This document shows, piece by piece, positions 1 through 6,090 of a stretch of DNA of 10,434 nucleotides. A program made the translations under genes and the position numbers. The DNA is from Candidatus Bathyarchaeota archaeon (GTDB taxonomy: Archaea; Thermoproteota; Bathyarchaeia; Bathyarchaeales; Bathycorpusculaceae): the NCBI GenBank assembly GCA_003601875.1, contig PIYF01000012.1, positions 1 to 10,434 on the forward strand. Reading direction: 5' to 3'. The notes under the pieces are model-generated. The model saw nothing but the letters and a program-made list of their open reading frames with translations, did no database searches and was not told the DNA's origin. Each line of letters begins with the position of its first letter. Within the stretch, counting starts at the first letter, position 1.

Positions 1-275
1 TTGCTGTTTTAAAGGTTACAGCTTCTTACACCTATGTAAATGTAACTGTACAAAATCAAGGAACCGTTACAGAAACTTCCAACATAACTTTGAAACCGAA
101 CTCCACTCTAATAGTAACTTTTTCGTGGGATCCATGTTTATATGCAGTTTATGAAATACAAGCAACAGCAAGCATTGTTCAAGGCGAAAATGACACTGTT
201 GATAATATACTTATAATTCGCTTTTATGCAGGTAGACCTCCGAACGCAGGTTTTCAACATCTAATCTTAAGATAA
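1..275 (+). CDS. 3' end of a CARDB-like (Ig-fold) extracellular protein, partial
   Basis: The frame is open from the left edge (first full codon at base 3) to a TAA at 273-275, so this is the tail of a larger gene cut by the window. About 90 residues are visible. They read like a CARDB adhesion-type beta-sandwich: VNVTVQNQGTVTET, then NSTLIVTFSWD, then EIQATASIVQGENDTVDN, matching the usual order of N-Q/K-G, a T-x-T-F-x-W strand and a P-G-E-x-D-x-x-D-N ending. Compared with the family as I know it, the strand between NITL and KPNST seems short by roughly a dozen residues, and the protein ends in an unremarkable GRPPNAGFQHLILR with no membrane anchor or sorting signal. CARDB domains are usually repeated in secreted or surface proteins; that location is inferred here. 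It is unrelated to the downstream genes and probably a separate transcription unit. Decay of the C-terminus is possible. Confidence 0.6.
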   Translation, partial: AVLKVTASYTYVNVTVQNQGTVTETSNITLKPNSTLIVTFSWDPCLYAVYEIQATASIVQGENDTVDNILIIRFYAGRPPNAGFQHLILR

Positions 276-287
276 ACTTAGTTTTCT

Positions 288-303
288 GAAAAGGTTTAAA
301 TAA
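288..303 (+). promoter_or_regulatory. Archaeal BRE/TATA promoter for the ribosomal protein operon
   Basis: A purine-rich GAAAAGG (288-294, BRE-like) abuts TTTAAATAA (295-303, TATA box). Archaeal transcription normally starts about 25 bases beyond the box centre, which places the start near 322-328 and leaves a leader of about 20-25 bases before the rps13 ATG at 348. AAGGG at 335-339 is a modest ribosome binding site. The surrounding T-rich stretches (282-285, 310-317) may also help end the upstream transcript. This is a sequence match only. Confidence 0.6.
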
Positions 304-347
304 TCATTGTTTTATTTCGTAGTTTAGCTCAAATAAGGGATAAACCT

Positions 348-803
348 ATGTCAAAGGAGTTTCGGCATATACTAAGGATAACAGACACTGATGTAGATGG
401 CACTCTTAAGGCTCCTTATGCCTTAAGTAAAATTAAAGGGATTAGTCTAAACCTTGCGAATGCTATTCTAAAAAAGGCTGGAATAGATCCTGACGTGCGG
501 GCTGGTTTTTTAACGGATGATGAAGTTAGGAAGATTGAGGCTATAATTAAGGAGCCTAAAAAGTATGGTTTACCAAGCTGGCTTTTGAATAGGCAAAAGG
601 ATTTGGAAACAGGTGAAGATTTACACTTGATAAGTGCTGATTTAGCTTTAAAAGTAAAGAATGATATTGAAAGAATGAAGGAAATAAGGTCTTGGAGAGG
701 CTATCGTCACGCTTACGGGTTAAAAGTAAGAGGGCAAAGAACTAGAACAACTGGGAGAACTGGAAAAACAGTGGGTGTTAAGAAGAAGAGGAGAGGAGCA
801 TAA
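348..803 (+). CDS. rps13: 30S ribosomal protein S13 (uS13)
   Basis: This 151-residue protein is the archaeal/eukaryotic-type S13, which sits in the head of the small subunit, contacts the large subunit through intersubunit bridges and touches P-site tRNA with its basic tail. The N-terminus MSKEFRHILRI, the KIKGISLNLANAI helix-turn segment and the WRGYRHAYGLKVRGQRTR block with a TGRTG-K tail are hallmark stretches. Length agrees with archaeal homologues (about 150 residues, longer than the roughly 120 of bacteria). The ATG at 348 follows the predicted promoter leader and AAGGG at 335-339. It is the first gene of the cluster and is followed after one base by rps4. The last codons form a purine-rich run that also supplies the rps4 ribosome binding site. 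Confidence 0.97.
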   Translation: MSKEFRHILRITDTDVDGTLKAPYALSKIKGISLNLANAILKKAGIDPDVRAGFLTDDEVRKIEAIIKEPKKYGLPSWLLNRQKDLETGEDLHLISADLALKVKNDIERMKEIRSWRGYRHAYGLKVRGQRTRTTGRTGKTVGVKKKRRGA

Positions 804-804
804 T

Positions 805-1362
805 ATGGGAGACCCTAAAAAGCAAAGGAAGAAATATGAAACCCCAAGGTTTCCATGGCGAACTGACGTTCTGCAAGAAGAGCTTAAACTTTTGGGGCAA
901 TATGGTTTAAGGAATAAACGTGAACTTTGGCGGCATAAAACTATGCTTTCAAAATTTAGGGGAACAGCTCGTTCACTTATAGGGAAGCCTCCTGAAGAAC
1001 GTAGGAAAATGGAGGAAGAACTTTTAAGTCGTTTAAAAAAACTTGGAATGATACATGAAACTGCTGTTTTAGATGACGTTTTAGACTTAACAATTGAAGA
1101 CATCCTTGAACGTAGACTTCAAACAATTGTTTTCAGAAAAGGCTTAGCTAAAACAATTTATCAAGCCCGTCAACTCATAACCCATGGACACATAGTTATA
1201 AGAAACCAACGAGTAACCGTTCCAGGCTATTTAGTGAGTAAGGATGAGGAAGACTTAATAGCTTATGCCCCGCAAAGTCCCCTTTCAAATCAGAATCATC
1301 CTCTCCGTCAAGCAATAACTCTTACAACTGAGGGAGCCGAGAAAGAAGCTAAAGAGGAATGA
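805..1362 (+). CDS. rps4: 30S ribosomal protein S4 (uS4)
   Basis: uS4 is a primary 16S rRNA binder that nucleates 30S body assembly. The 185-residue product begins MGDPKKQRKKYETPRFPW, the typical archaeal/eukaryotic opening, and has an S4 RNA-binding domain at about residues 101-152 (LERRLQT, then KTIYQARQLITHGHIVI and a short loop rich in valine). The tail is acidic and probably disordered (GAEKEAKEE). The ATG at 805 is chosen over an in-frame ATG ten codons earlier because that one lies inside rps13 and adds MLRRRGEEHN, which is just the rps13 tail read in another frame, whereas 805 has GAGGAGAGG (787-799 region) at good spacing. It follows rps13 after one base and precedes rps11 by four. 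Confidence 0.96.
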   Translation: MGDPKKQRKKYETPRFPWRTDVLQEELKLLGQYGLRNKRELWRHKTMLSKFRGTARSLIGKPPEERRKMEEELLSRLKKLGMIHETAVLDDVLDLTIEDILERRLQTIVFRKGLAKTIYQARQLITHGHIVIRNQRVTVPGYLVSKDEEDLIAYAPQSPLSNQNHPLRQAITLTTEGAEKEAKEE

Positions 1363-1366
1363 ATAA

Positions 1367-1771
1367 ATGAGTGGGACGTCAAGTAAAAAAGAAAAGTGGG
1401 GTGTAGTTCACATTTACAGTTCATATAACAATACAATAGTTCACGTAACAGATATATCAGGAGCGGAAACTATAGCACGCACATCTGGAGGAATGTTTGT
1501 AAAAGCAGATAGAATGGAATCTTCCCCATATGCTGCTATGAGGGCAGCTGCAGCCGCTGCTGAAATTGCTAAAGACAAGGGAATAACAGCTATCCATATA
1601 AAGGTGAGGGCTCCTGGCGGGTCGGGGCCAAGAACCCCTGGAGCTGGAGCTCAAGCTGCAATACGTGCATTGGCAAGGGCTGGTTTTCGCATAGGACGCA
1701 TTGAAGAGGTCACTCCTATTCCTCATGATGGCACCCGTAGACCTGGTGGGAGAAGAGGGAGAAGAGTTTAG
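1367..1771 (+). CDS. rps11: 30S ribosomal protein S11 (uS11)
   Basis: uS11 lines the platform of the small subunit and contacts mRNA upstream of the E site. The 134-residue sequence shows [20 protein letters not shown] near the start, the [11 protein letters not shown] segment, an alanine-rich helix (residues about 57-68), the [20 protein letters not shown] motif and the conserved basic ending THP-like [17 protein letters not shown]. Length matches archaeal homologues. The ATG at 1367 lies four bases after the rps4 stop, with GAGG at 1354-1357 as ribosome binding site. The gene is followed by the only 100-base gap in the cluster, so an RNA end or a processing site may lie just downstream. Confidence 0.97.
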   Translation: MSGTSSKKEKWGVVHIYSSYNNTIVHVTDISGAETIARTSGGMFVKADRMESSPYAAMRAAAAAAEIAKDKGITAIHIKVRAPGGSGPRTPGAGAQAAIRALARAGFRIGRIEEVTPIPHDGTRRPGGRRGRRV

Positions 1772-1798
1772 AATTCTGGTTTATCTCCATTGTTTATA

Positions 1799-1813
1799 GA
1801 AAAGTTGAAATAA
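1799..1813 (+). promoter_or_regulatory. Candidate second promoter, ahead of rpoD
   Basis: GAAAAG (1799-1804) followed by TTGAAATAA (1805-1813) resembles the promoter at 288-303 almost base for base, with one base fewer between the parts and a G inside the box. Expected transcription start is near 1833-1838, giving a leader of about 35-40 bases before the GTG at 1873. It lies in the only sizeable gap of the cluster, which supports an internal promoter. A weaker match than the first one. Confidence 0.4.
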
Positions 1814-1827
1814 GCCACTAATGTTCT

Positions 1828-1870
1828 ATTGAACGAAATATGAGATTCAATGTTTATAGGAGTGTTCAAT
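1828..1870 (+). repeat. Short inverted repeats in the rpoD leader
   Basis: ATTGAAC (1828-1834) is the reverse complement of GTTCAAT (1864-1870), and its first six bases also match TTCAAT at 1846-1851. GTTC-TATT-GAAC (1823-1834) adds a small overlapping palindrome. The outer pairing would enclose the AGGAGTG ribosome binding site (1858-1864), while the inner pairing would leave it free. The left arm straddles the predicted transcription start, so a protein-binding operator is as likely as an RNA switch. The arms are short and AT-rich, and chance cannot be excluded. Confidence 0.3.
1858..1864 (+). promoter_or_regulatory. Ribosome binding site fixing the GTG start of rpoD
   Basis: AGGAGTG ends eight bases before the GTG at 1873. 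No ATG or TTG in the same frame lies nearby with comparable spacing, so the GTG start is well supported. Confidence 0.6.
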
Positions 1871-1872
1871 AA

Positions 1873-2697
1873 GTGGAAGTTAAAGTGGTTGAAAAAGATG
1901 ATATTAATATACGTTTGCTTATTCGGGGAGCTGACGCTGCTTTCGTAAACGCTTTGAGAAGAACAATATTAACGGAAGTTCCATCTATGGCAATAGATGA
2001 TGTTGTAATAATTGAAAATTCATCCGTATTACATGATGAGATAATTGCTCATAGACTTGGTCTTATTCCTTTAAAAACAGATTTAGACAGTTATAATTTA
2101 CCTGAAAAATGTCCATGTAAAAGTGAGTTTGGCTGTCCCCTTTGCAGAGTTACTCTTACTTTAGATGTAGAAGCTGAGAACGGAACAAGAACTATTTATT
2201 CAGGTGACATAGTTTCAGAGAACCCTGAAATAGTTCCAGTAAGCGATAGAATTCCAATAGTTAAACTTGCAAAAGGGCAGAAATTGAAGCTTGAGGCTTA
2301 TGCAAGACTTGGAAAGGGAAAGAACCATGCAAAATGGCAGCCAGTTTCCATGTGCACTTATAAATATTATCCTCAAATAGAAATTGACTTTGAACGTTGC
2401 AACGCTTGCGGAAAATGTGTTGAGTTCTGTCCTAAAAAAGTTTTAACTAAAAAGGGCAGAAAAATAGAGATCCGAAACATTGAAGATTGCTCATTATGCC
2501 AAGACTGTATGGATGTTTGTCCGCAAAAACCGTCAGCAATAGAAATAAGCTGGGATGAACACACATTCATATTTAACATTGAATCCACAGGGGCTCTTCC
2601 TCCTGAACGAATAATAACGGAAGCTGTGAAAATTTTAGATGAGAAGCTAAACGAGTTTACAAATGAAGTTAAGGTGGCTGAAATTGAAGAAAGTTAA
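1873..2697 (+). CDS. rpoD: DNA-directed RNA polymerase subunit D (Rpo3) with two 4Fe-4S cluster motifs
   Basis: Rpo3 is the archaeal counterpart of bacterial alpha and eukaryotic Rpb3; it dimerises with Rpo11 to form the platform on which RNA polymerase assembles. The 274-residue product has the alpha-type stretch AFVNALRRTILTEVPSMAID (about 23-42) and HRLGLIPLK (60-68). A CxC-x5-CxxC quartet (C80, C82, C88, C91) sits where Rpb3 has its zinc site. A ferredoxin-like insert at about 171-222 holds two complete CxxCxxCxxxCP motifs: C176, C179, C182, C186 and C206, C209, C212, C216, enough for two 4Fe-4S clusters by the usual cross-over pairing. The C-terminus returns to the dimerisation fold (FNIESTGALPPERI). 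The start is GTG with AGGAGTG eight bases upstream. It overlaps rpl18e. Some archaea keep both clusters, some one, some none; this copy keeps every ligand. Confidence 0.96.
   Translation: MEVKVVEKDDINIRLLIRGADAAFVNALRRTILTEVPSMAIDDVVIIENSSVLHDEIIAHRLGLIPLKTDLDSYNLPEKCPCKSEFGCPLCRVTLTLDVEAENGTRTIYSGDIVSENPEIVPVSDRIPIVKLAKGQKLKLEAYARLGKGKNHAKWQPVSMCTYKYYPQIEIDFERCNACGKCVEFCPKKVLTKKGRKIEIRNIEDCSLCQDCMDVCPQKPSAIEISWDEHTFIFNIESTGALPPERIITEAVKILDEKLNEFTNEVKVAEIEES
2671..2676 (+). promoter_or_regulatory. Ribosome binding site deciding the rpl18e start
   Basis: AAGGTG inside the rpoD coding region ends seven bases before a TTG at 2684. The alternative in-frame ATG at 2663 lies upstream of this site and has no purine-rich sequence before it. 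Confidence 0.5.
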
Positions 2698-3046
2698 AAC
2701 AACAAACCCTGAACTGTTAAATCTTATACGTTTCTTAAAAAAACAAAGCACTGAAAATAAAGCAAAGATATGGAAGGATATCGCTGAACGTTTAGCAAAA
2801 CCTAGAAGGAGACGGATAGCTGTGAACATCAGCCGCCTAAACAGGTATACAAATAAAAATGATGTTGTGGCTGTTCCAGGGAAAGTATTAGGCGCTGGCA
2901 ACATAGATCATCCAGTAAAAGTAGCGGCTTTAGCCTTCTCCGAGAAAGCTAAAGAAAAAATAAACGCTGCAAAAGGAAGATGTTTATCTTTCTACGAACT
3001 AATTAAAAGGAACCCTAAAGGTTCTAAAGTTAAAATAATTGGGTGA
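2684..3046 (+). CDS. rpl18e: 50S ribosomal protein L18e (eL18)
   Basis: eL18 is a large-subunit protein found in archaea and eukaryotes but not bacteria, related in fold to bacterial L15. With a TTG start at 2684 the product is 120 residues, beginning MKKVKTTNPELLNLIRFLKK, which fits the usual archaeal length and N-terminus. Recognisable parts are the WKDIAERLAKPRRRRIAVNI stretch, the VVAVPGKVLGAGNID core (about residues 62-77) and an end with KGRCLSFYELI and KVKIIG. The ATG at 2663 would add seven residues (MKLRWLK) and deepen the overlap with rpoD from 14 to 35 bases; the AAGGTG site favours the TTG. Overlap suggests translational coupling to rpoD. The exact start is less certain than the identity. 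Confidence 0.93.
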   Translation: MKKVKTTNPELLNLIRFLKKQSTENKAKIWKDIAERLAKPRRRRIAVNISRLNRYTNKNDVVAVPGKVLGAGNIDHPVKVAALAFSEKAKEKINAAKGRCLSFYELIKRNPKGSKVKIIG

Positions 3047-3050
3047 AAAA

Positions 3051-3494
3051 ATGCAAGTTGAAGAAGAAAAATCTGTAACTGTGATAAATGCTGAGGGCCT
3101 CATACTTGGAAGAATGAGTAGTATAATTGCTAAACGATTACTTATGGGAGAAGAAATAATTGTTGTAAACGCTGAAAAAGCAGTGATTTCAGGGAAAAAA
3201 CAAAGTAGGGTTAGGGAGGCAAAAGAATTTCTTAACGTTGGGCATCCAAAGAAGGGTCCTTTCCATTATAGGAGACCTGACAGAATATTGAGAAGAACTG
3301 TTAGGGGAATGCTTCCCTATAAGCAGCCTAAAGGTAAACAAGCCTTTAAAAGACTTAAAGTATTCATAGGAGTACCTGATGAACTTAAGGATGTGCCTAT
3401 GATAACATTAAAGGAAGCTAAGGCTGAAAAGTTGAAGTGTCCTTACTTTACCTTAGCTGAATTTGCAAGGGAAATAGGATGGAATCAAAGGTGA
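3051..3494 (+). CDS. rpl13: 50S ribosomal protein L13 (uL13)
   Basis: uL13 binds 23S rRNA early in large-subunit assembly. The 147-residue product opens with [23 protein letters not shown] (split as NAEGLILGR and the following helix), then [13 protein letters not shown], the basic [19 protein letters not shown] stretch (about residues 75-93), and the [16 protein letters not shown] motif, all typical of the family. The ATG at 3051 is preferred over an in-frame TTG four codons earlier: GGTGA at 3042-3046 sits four bases before this ATG and includes the rpl18e stop codon, the same arrangement seen at rps9. A four-base gap separates it from both neighbours. Confidence 0.96.
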   Translation: MQVEEEKSVTVINAEGLILGRMSSIIAKRLLMGEEIIVVNAEKAVISGKKQSRVREAKEFLNVGHPKKGPFHYRRPDRILRRTVRGMLPYKQPKGKQAFKRLKVFIGVPDELKDVPMITLKEAKAEKLKCPYFTLAEFAREIGWNQR

Positions 3495-3498
3495 TAAT

Positions 3499-3909
3499 AT
3501 GCCAGCAAAGAAGGTTTTAGTTGTCAGCGGGAAAAGAAAAACTGCTACGGCCAGAGCAATTGTTAGGCCAGGCGTTGGAAGGATACGTATAAACAGAATT
3601 CCAATAGAAGTGTTTGAACCCCAAATTGCTAAAGAAAAAATATTGGAACCTCTGATTCAAGCTGGGGATGAAGTTTGGAAACAGCTTGACATAGACGTGA
3701 AAGTTTCGGGTGGAGGCTATATGGGGCAGGCTGAAGCGGCAAGAATGGCAATAGCGAACGCCATTCTGAAATGGACTAAAAGTCAAAGGTTACGCACAAC
3801 TTTCATTAAGTATGATCGAACAATGGTTGTGGGCGACCCTAGAAGGAAAGAACCTAAAAAGTTTGGAGGCCCAGGAGCGAGGGCTAGAGATCAGAAAAGC
3901 TACAGGTGA
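3499..3909 (+). CDS. rps9: 30S ribosomal protein S9 (uS9)
   Basis: uS9 lies in the 30S head, and its extended C-terminal tail reaches the anticodon loop of P-site tRNA. The 136-residue product shows [20 protein letters not shown] near the start, the [20 protein letters not shown] block (about residues 69-88) and the diagnostic ending [17 protein letters not shown], whose final lysine-serine-tyrosine-arginine is the tRNA-contacting tail. Length is usual for archaea. The ATG at 3499 follows GGTGA at 3490-3494, which doubles as the rpl13 stop. The stop codon overlaps the rpoN ribosome binding site. Co-location with uL13 is conserved across all domains. Confidence 0.97.
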   Translation: MPAKKVLVVSGKRKTATARAIVRPGVGRIRINRIPIEVFEPQIAKEKILEPLIQAGDEVWKQLDIDVKVSGGGYMGQAEAARMAIANAILKWTKSQRLRTTFIKYDRTMVVGDPRRKEPKKFGGPGARARDQKSYR

Positions 3910-3920
3910 GGATGGTTGAA

Positions 3921-4154
3921 ATGATAATACCGGTAAGATGTTTCACGTGTGGAAAGTTGATTGGAGATAAATGGGAAGAATTTGCGAGAAGAGTTAAGGC
4001 TGGAGAAGACCCTGGAATGGTTTTGGATAGTTTGGGGATAAAAAGGTATTGTTGTAGAAGAATGTTTCTGTCTCATGTGGAGATAATTGATGAAGTTTTA
4101 AAGTTTTTTGAAGAAGCTGAGAAAAGAAAAGAAGCAAGAAGCTATTATTATTGA
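3921..4154 (+). CDS. rpoN: DNA-directed RNA polymerase subunit N (Rpo10)
   Basis: Rpo10, homologue of eukaryotic Rpb10, is a small zinc protein that docks on the Rpo3/Rpo11 platform and the second-largest subunit. From the ATG at 3921 it is 77 residues, beginning [12 protein letters not shown], the family's nearly invariant N-terminus; zinc ligands are C7, C10, C44 and C45 (CFTC and YCCRRMF). The rest, [15 protein letters not shown], is also typical. Two earlier in-frame starts exist: GTG 3906 inside rps9 and ATG 3912, which would add MVE. AGGTGAGG (3904-3911) is nine bases before 3921 and touches 3912, so 3921 is preferred. The C-terminal tail [13 protein letters not shown] is a little longer than in many homologues. 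No rpoK follows, although many archaea have it here. Confidence 0.95.
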   Translation: MIIPVRCFTCGKLIGDKWEEFARRVKAGEDPGMVLDSLGIKRYCCRRMFLSHVEIIDEVLKFFEEAEKRKEARSYYY

Positions 4155-4164
4155 GGAGTGGGAA

Positions 4165-5418
4165 ATGTCAACTGTTATTGAAGATTTAGTTGCGAGAAAA
4201 GTTTTGAATAGTCGTGGAGAGGAAACAATAGAGGTTGACGTTGTTACAACGTCAAGTTTTGGGAGGGCTTCAGCTCCGTCTGGGGCAAGCCGTGGGAAAG
4301 CTGAGGTTGTTCCTTTTCCTCAAGGGGGAGTTGACCAAGCTGTAAGGAAGGTTGACGAGGTTATAGCCCCTGAAATAGTAGGTTTGAACGCTGATTTTCA
4401 AGAGGAAATTGACCGAACATTACATGAACTTGACGGGTCAAAGAATTTTAGGATTATAGGTGGAAACACAGCTTTCGCCATTTCTTTAGCTAATGCTGAA
4501 GCAGCTGCAAACTCTTATGGTTTACTTCTTTTCCAATATCTTGGCGGTTATGTAACCCATGAACTTCCTTATCCACTTGGAAATGTAATAAGCGGAGGAA
4601 GACACACTAGTGGAAAGACTCCAGACATTCAAGAATTTCTTGTGATTCCATACGGGGCAGAATCAGTTTTGGATGCTGTAATAGCAAACGCTAAAGTTCA
4701 CAAGCGGATAGGTGAAATTTTAAGGAAAAAGGATAAACTTTTTGGCGGTGGAAGAAGTGATGAAGGCGCTTGGATTGCAAACATTGGGAATATAGAAGCT
4801 TTAGATGTGCTTGCTGAAGCTTGTGAAGAGGTTGGAAATGAGGTTGGTTTTGAATGTGGTTTAGGATTAGACCTTGCAGCTTCCACATTTTGGAATGCTA
4901 AACAAAAAATGTATGTTTATTCGAGGGAAGAAAAGAAAAGAGATAAAGGTGAACAGTTAGACTATGTACTTCAACTGATTAAAAATTATCACTTGGTTTA
5001 CGTTGAAGACCCATTTCATGAAGAAGACTTTAAAGGCTTTGCAGAAATCACCAGAAAAGTTAAGAACTGCTTAATCTGCGGTGACGACTTATTTGTAACG
5101 AACGTTGAGAGATTAAATCGTGGAATAAAAATTCATGCAGCCAACTCTTTAATAATAAAAGTGAATCAAATAGGAACCCTTACAGATGCTTGGGAAACAG
5201 TGGAGACAGCTAAAAGAGCTGGATACATTCCAGTTATGTCCCACCGTTCCGGAGACACATGTGACTGGCATATAGCCCATTTAGCAGTTGCCTTTGGCTG
5301 TCCAATAATAAAGACTGGAGTTGTGGAAGGAGCGAGAATAGCTAAGCTAAACGAGTTGATAAGGATAGAGGAGTTTTTAGGGGAAAGAGCTAAGATGGCT
5401 AGTCTTCCAATTTCTTAA
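4165..5418 (+). CDS. eno: Enolase (phosphopyruvate hydratase), somewhat divergent
   Basis: Enolase interconverts 2-phosphoglycerate and phosphoenolpyruvate in the cytoplasm and needs two magnesium ions. The 417-residue product is of normal length. Matching catalytic positions are present: loop serine S42 in [10 protein letters not shown]147 and E157 in [16 protein letters not shown]200 in SDEGAW, metal ligands D236 (LDLAAS), E281 (YVEDPF) and D307 (GDDLF), catalytic K332 (IIKVNQIGT), H360-R361-S362 (SHRSGDT) and K383 (IIKTG). Departures from the common form are SDEGAW for GDEGGF, GASRG for GASTG, and [10 protein letters not shown] where most enolases have a CRSER/SRSDR-like stretch. The ATG at 4165 has GGAG at 4155-4158; an earlier in-frame ATG lies deep inside rpoN and is rejected. 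Activity is likely; a side role cannot be excluded. Its place between rpoN and rps2 is the standard archaeal one. Confidence 0.93.
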   Translation: MSTVIEDLVARKVLNSRGEETIEVDVVTTSSFGRASAPSGASRGKAEVVPFPQGGVDQAVRKVDEVIAPEIVGLNADFQEEIDRTLHELDGSKNFRIIGGNTAFAISLANAEAAANSYGLLLFQYLGGYVTHELPYPLGNVISGGRHTSGKTPDIQEFLVIPYGAESVLDAVIANAKVHKRIGEILRKKDKLFGGGRSDEGAWIANIGNIEALDVLAEACEEVGNEVGFECGLGLDLAASTFWNAKQKMYVYSREEKKRDKGEQLDYVLQLIKNYHLVYVEDPFHEEDFKGFAEITRKVKNCLICGDDLFVTNVERLNRGIKIHAANSLIIKVNQIGTLTDAWETVETAKRAGYIPVMSHRSGDTCDWHIAHLAVAFGCPIIKTGVVEGARIAKLNELIRIEEFLGERAKMASLPIS

Positions 5419-5420
5419 AA

Positions 5421-5425
5421 GGAGG
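5421..5425 (+). promoter_or_regulatory. Strong ribosome binding site fixing the TTG start of rps2
   Basis: GGAGG, a perfect Shine-Dalgarno core, lies seven bases before the TTG at 5433. The next in-frame ATG is at the DMLL stretch, over 20 codons on, and would remove conserved N-terminal sequence, so the TTG is the convincing start. Confidence 0.7.
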
Positions 5426-5432
5426 AGAAAAA

Positions 5433-6086
5433 TTGTCTGAAAATGAAGATAAGGAGGTTTCAGCTGAAACTGAGGAACTTTTGCTCCCAAGAGACATGCT
5501 TCTTTCCGCTGGAATTCACATAGGGACAAGGATGAAAACAAGAGATATGGAACAATTTATCTATCGGGTTAGACCAGACGGTCTCTTCGTTTTAGATGTT
5601 AAAAAAACGGATGAAAGAATAAGGGTAGCAGCTAAATTTTTAGCAAGGTTTGAGCCGTCAAAAATAGTTGCTGTTGGAGCCAGACTTTACGCTCAAGAAC
5701 CTGTGAGAAGATTCTGTGAAGTAACCGGAGCCATACCCATAGTTGGAAGGTTCATTCCAGGTTCATTGTCAAATCCTCTCTATTCACGTCATATTGAACC
5801 AGACATCATAATAGTTTCAGATCCTAGAGCTGACTCTCAAGCCGTTAAAGAAGCATCTATGGTTGGTGTTCCGGTTGTAGCTCTATGTAGTACAGATAAT
5901 GATTTTTCAGGTGTAGACCTTGTTATACCAACAAACAATAAGGGTAGAAGAGCTTTAGCGGTTATTTATTGGCTTCTCGCAAGGCAAATACTGCGAGAAA
6001 GAGGTGAACTTCCACCAGATAAGGATTTACCCTTAACAATTGAAGATTTTGAGGCAAAAATTTCTAAGGAAGGAGAGGAAGGTTGA
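5433..6086 (+). CDS. rps2: 30S ribosomal protein S2 (uS2)
   Basis: uS2 joins the small subunit late and bridges head and body near the mRNA exit. The 217-residue product has an acidic leader ([13 protein letters not shown]), then [20 protein letters not shown], the [20 protein letters not shown] segment, a run ending [20 protein letters not shown], and the two strand-loop motifs [20 protein letters not shown] and [11 protein letters not shown]. It lacks the coiled-coil insertion of bacterial S2, as expected of archaea, and length is normal. It starts with TTG after a perfect GGAGG, 14 bases after the eno stop. Its C-terminal coding sequence ends in a purine-rich run (GGAGAGGAAGG) that serves as the ribosome binding site of the MEMO gene. 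Confidence 0.97.
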   Translation: MSENEDKEVSAETEELLLPRDMLLSAGIHIGTRMKTRDMEQFIYRVRPDGLFVLDVKKTDERIRVAAKFLARFEPSKIVAVGARLYAQEPVRRFCEVTGAIPIVGRFIPGSLSNPLYSRHIEPDIIIVSDPRADSQAVKEASMVGVPVVALCSTDNDFSGVDLVIPTNNKGRRALAVIYWLLARQILRERGELPPDKDLPLTIEDFEAKISKEGEEG

Positions 6087-6090
6087 AACA

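Noticed and set aside
784..800. Purine-rich run at the end of rps13 as a repeat element
   Set aside because: It codes for the conserved lysine/arginine tail and acts as the rps4 ribosome binding site; no copies elsewhere suggest a dispersed repeat.
775..804. Upstream in-frame ATG as the rps4 start
   Set aside because: Adds ten residues coded by the basic tail of rps13 and lies upstream of the purine-rich ribosome site; homologues start at MGDPKK.
720..1103. Reverse-strand open frame of 127 codons over rps13/rps4
   Set aside because: It is the antisense of two clear ribosomal protein genes, with serine/leucine-rich low-complexity translation and no family resemblance.
1457..1726. Reverse-strand open frame of 89 codons inside rps11
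   Set aside because: Antisense of a highly conserved gene; the cysteine and serine richness comes from the alanine/glycine-rich sense strand.
4108..4164. Upstream in-frame ATG as the eno start
   Set aside because: Would extend eno 19 codons into rpoN with a lysine/glutamate-rich sequence foreign to enolases; the ATG at 4165 has a proper ribosome site.
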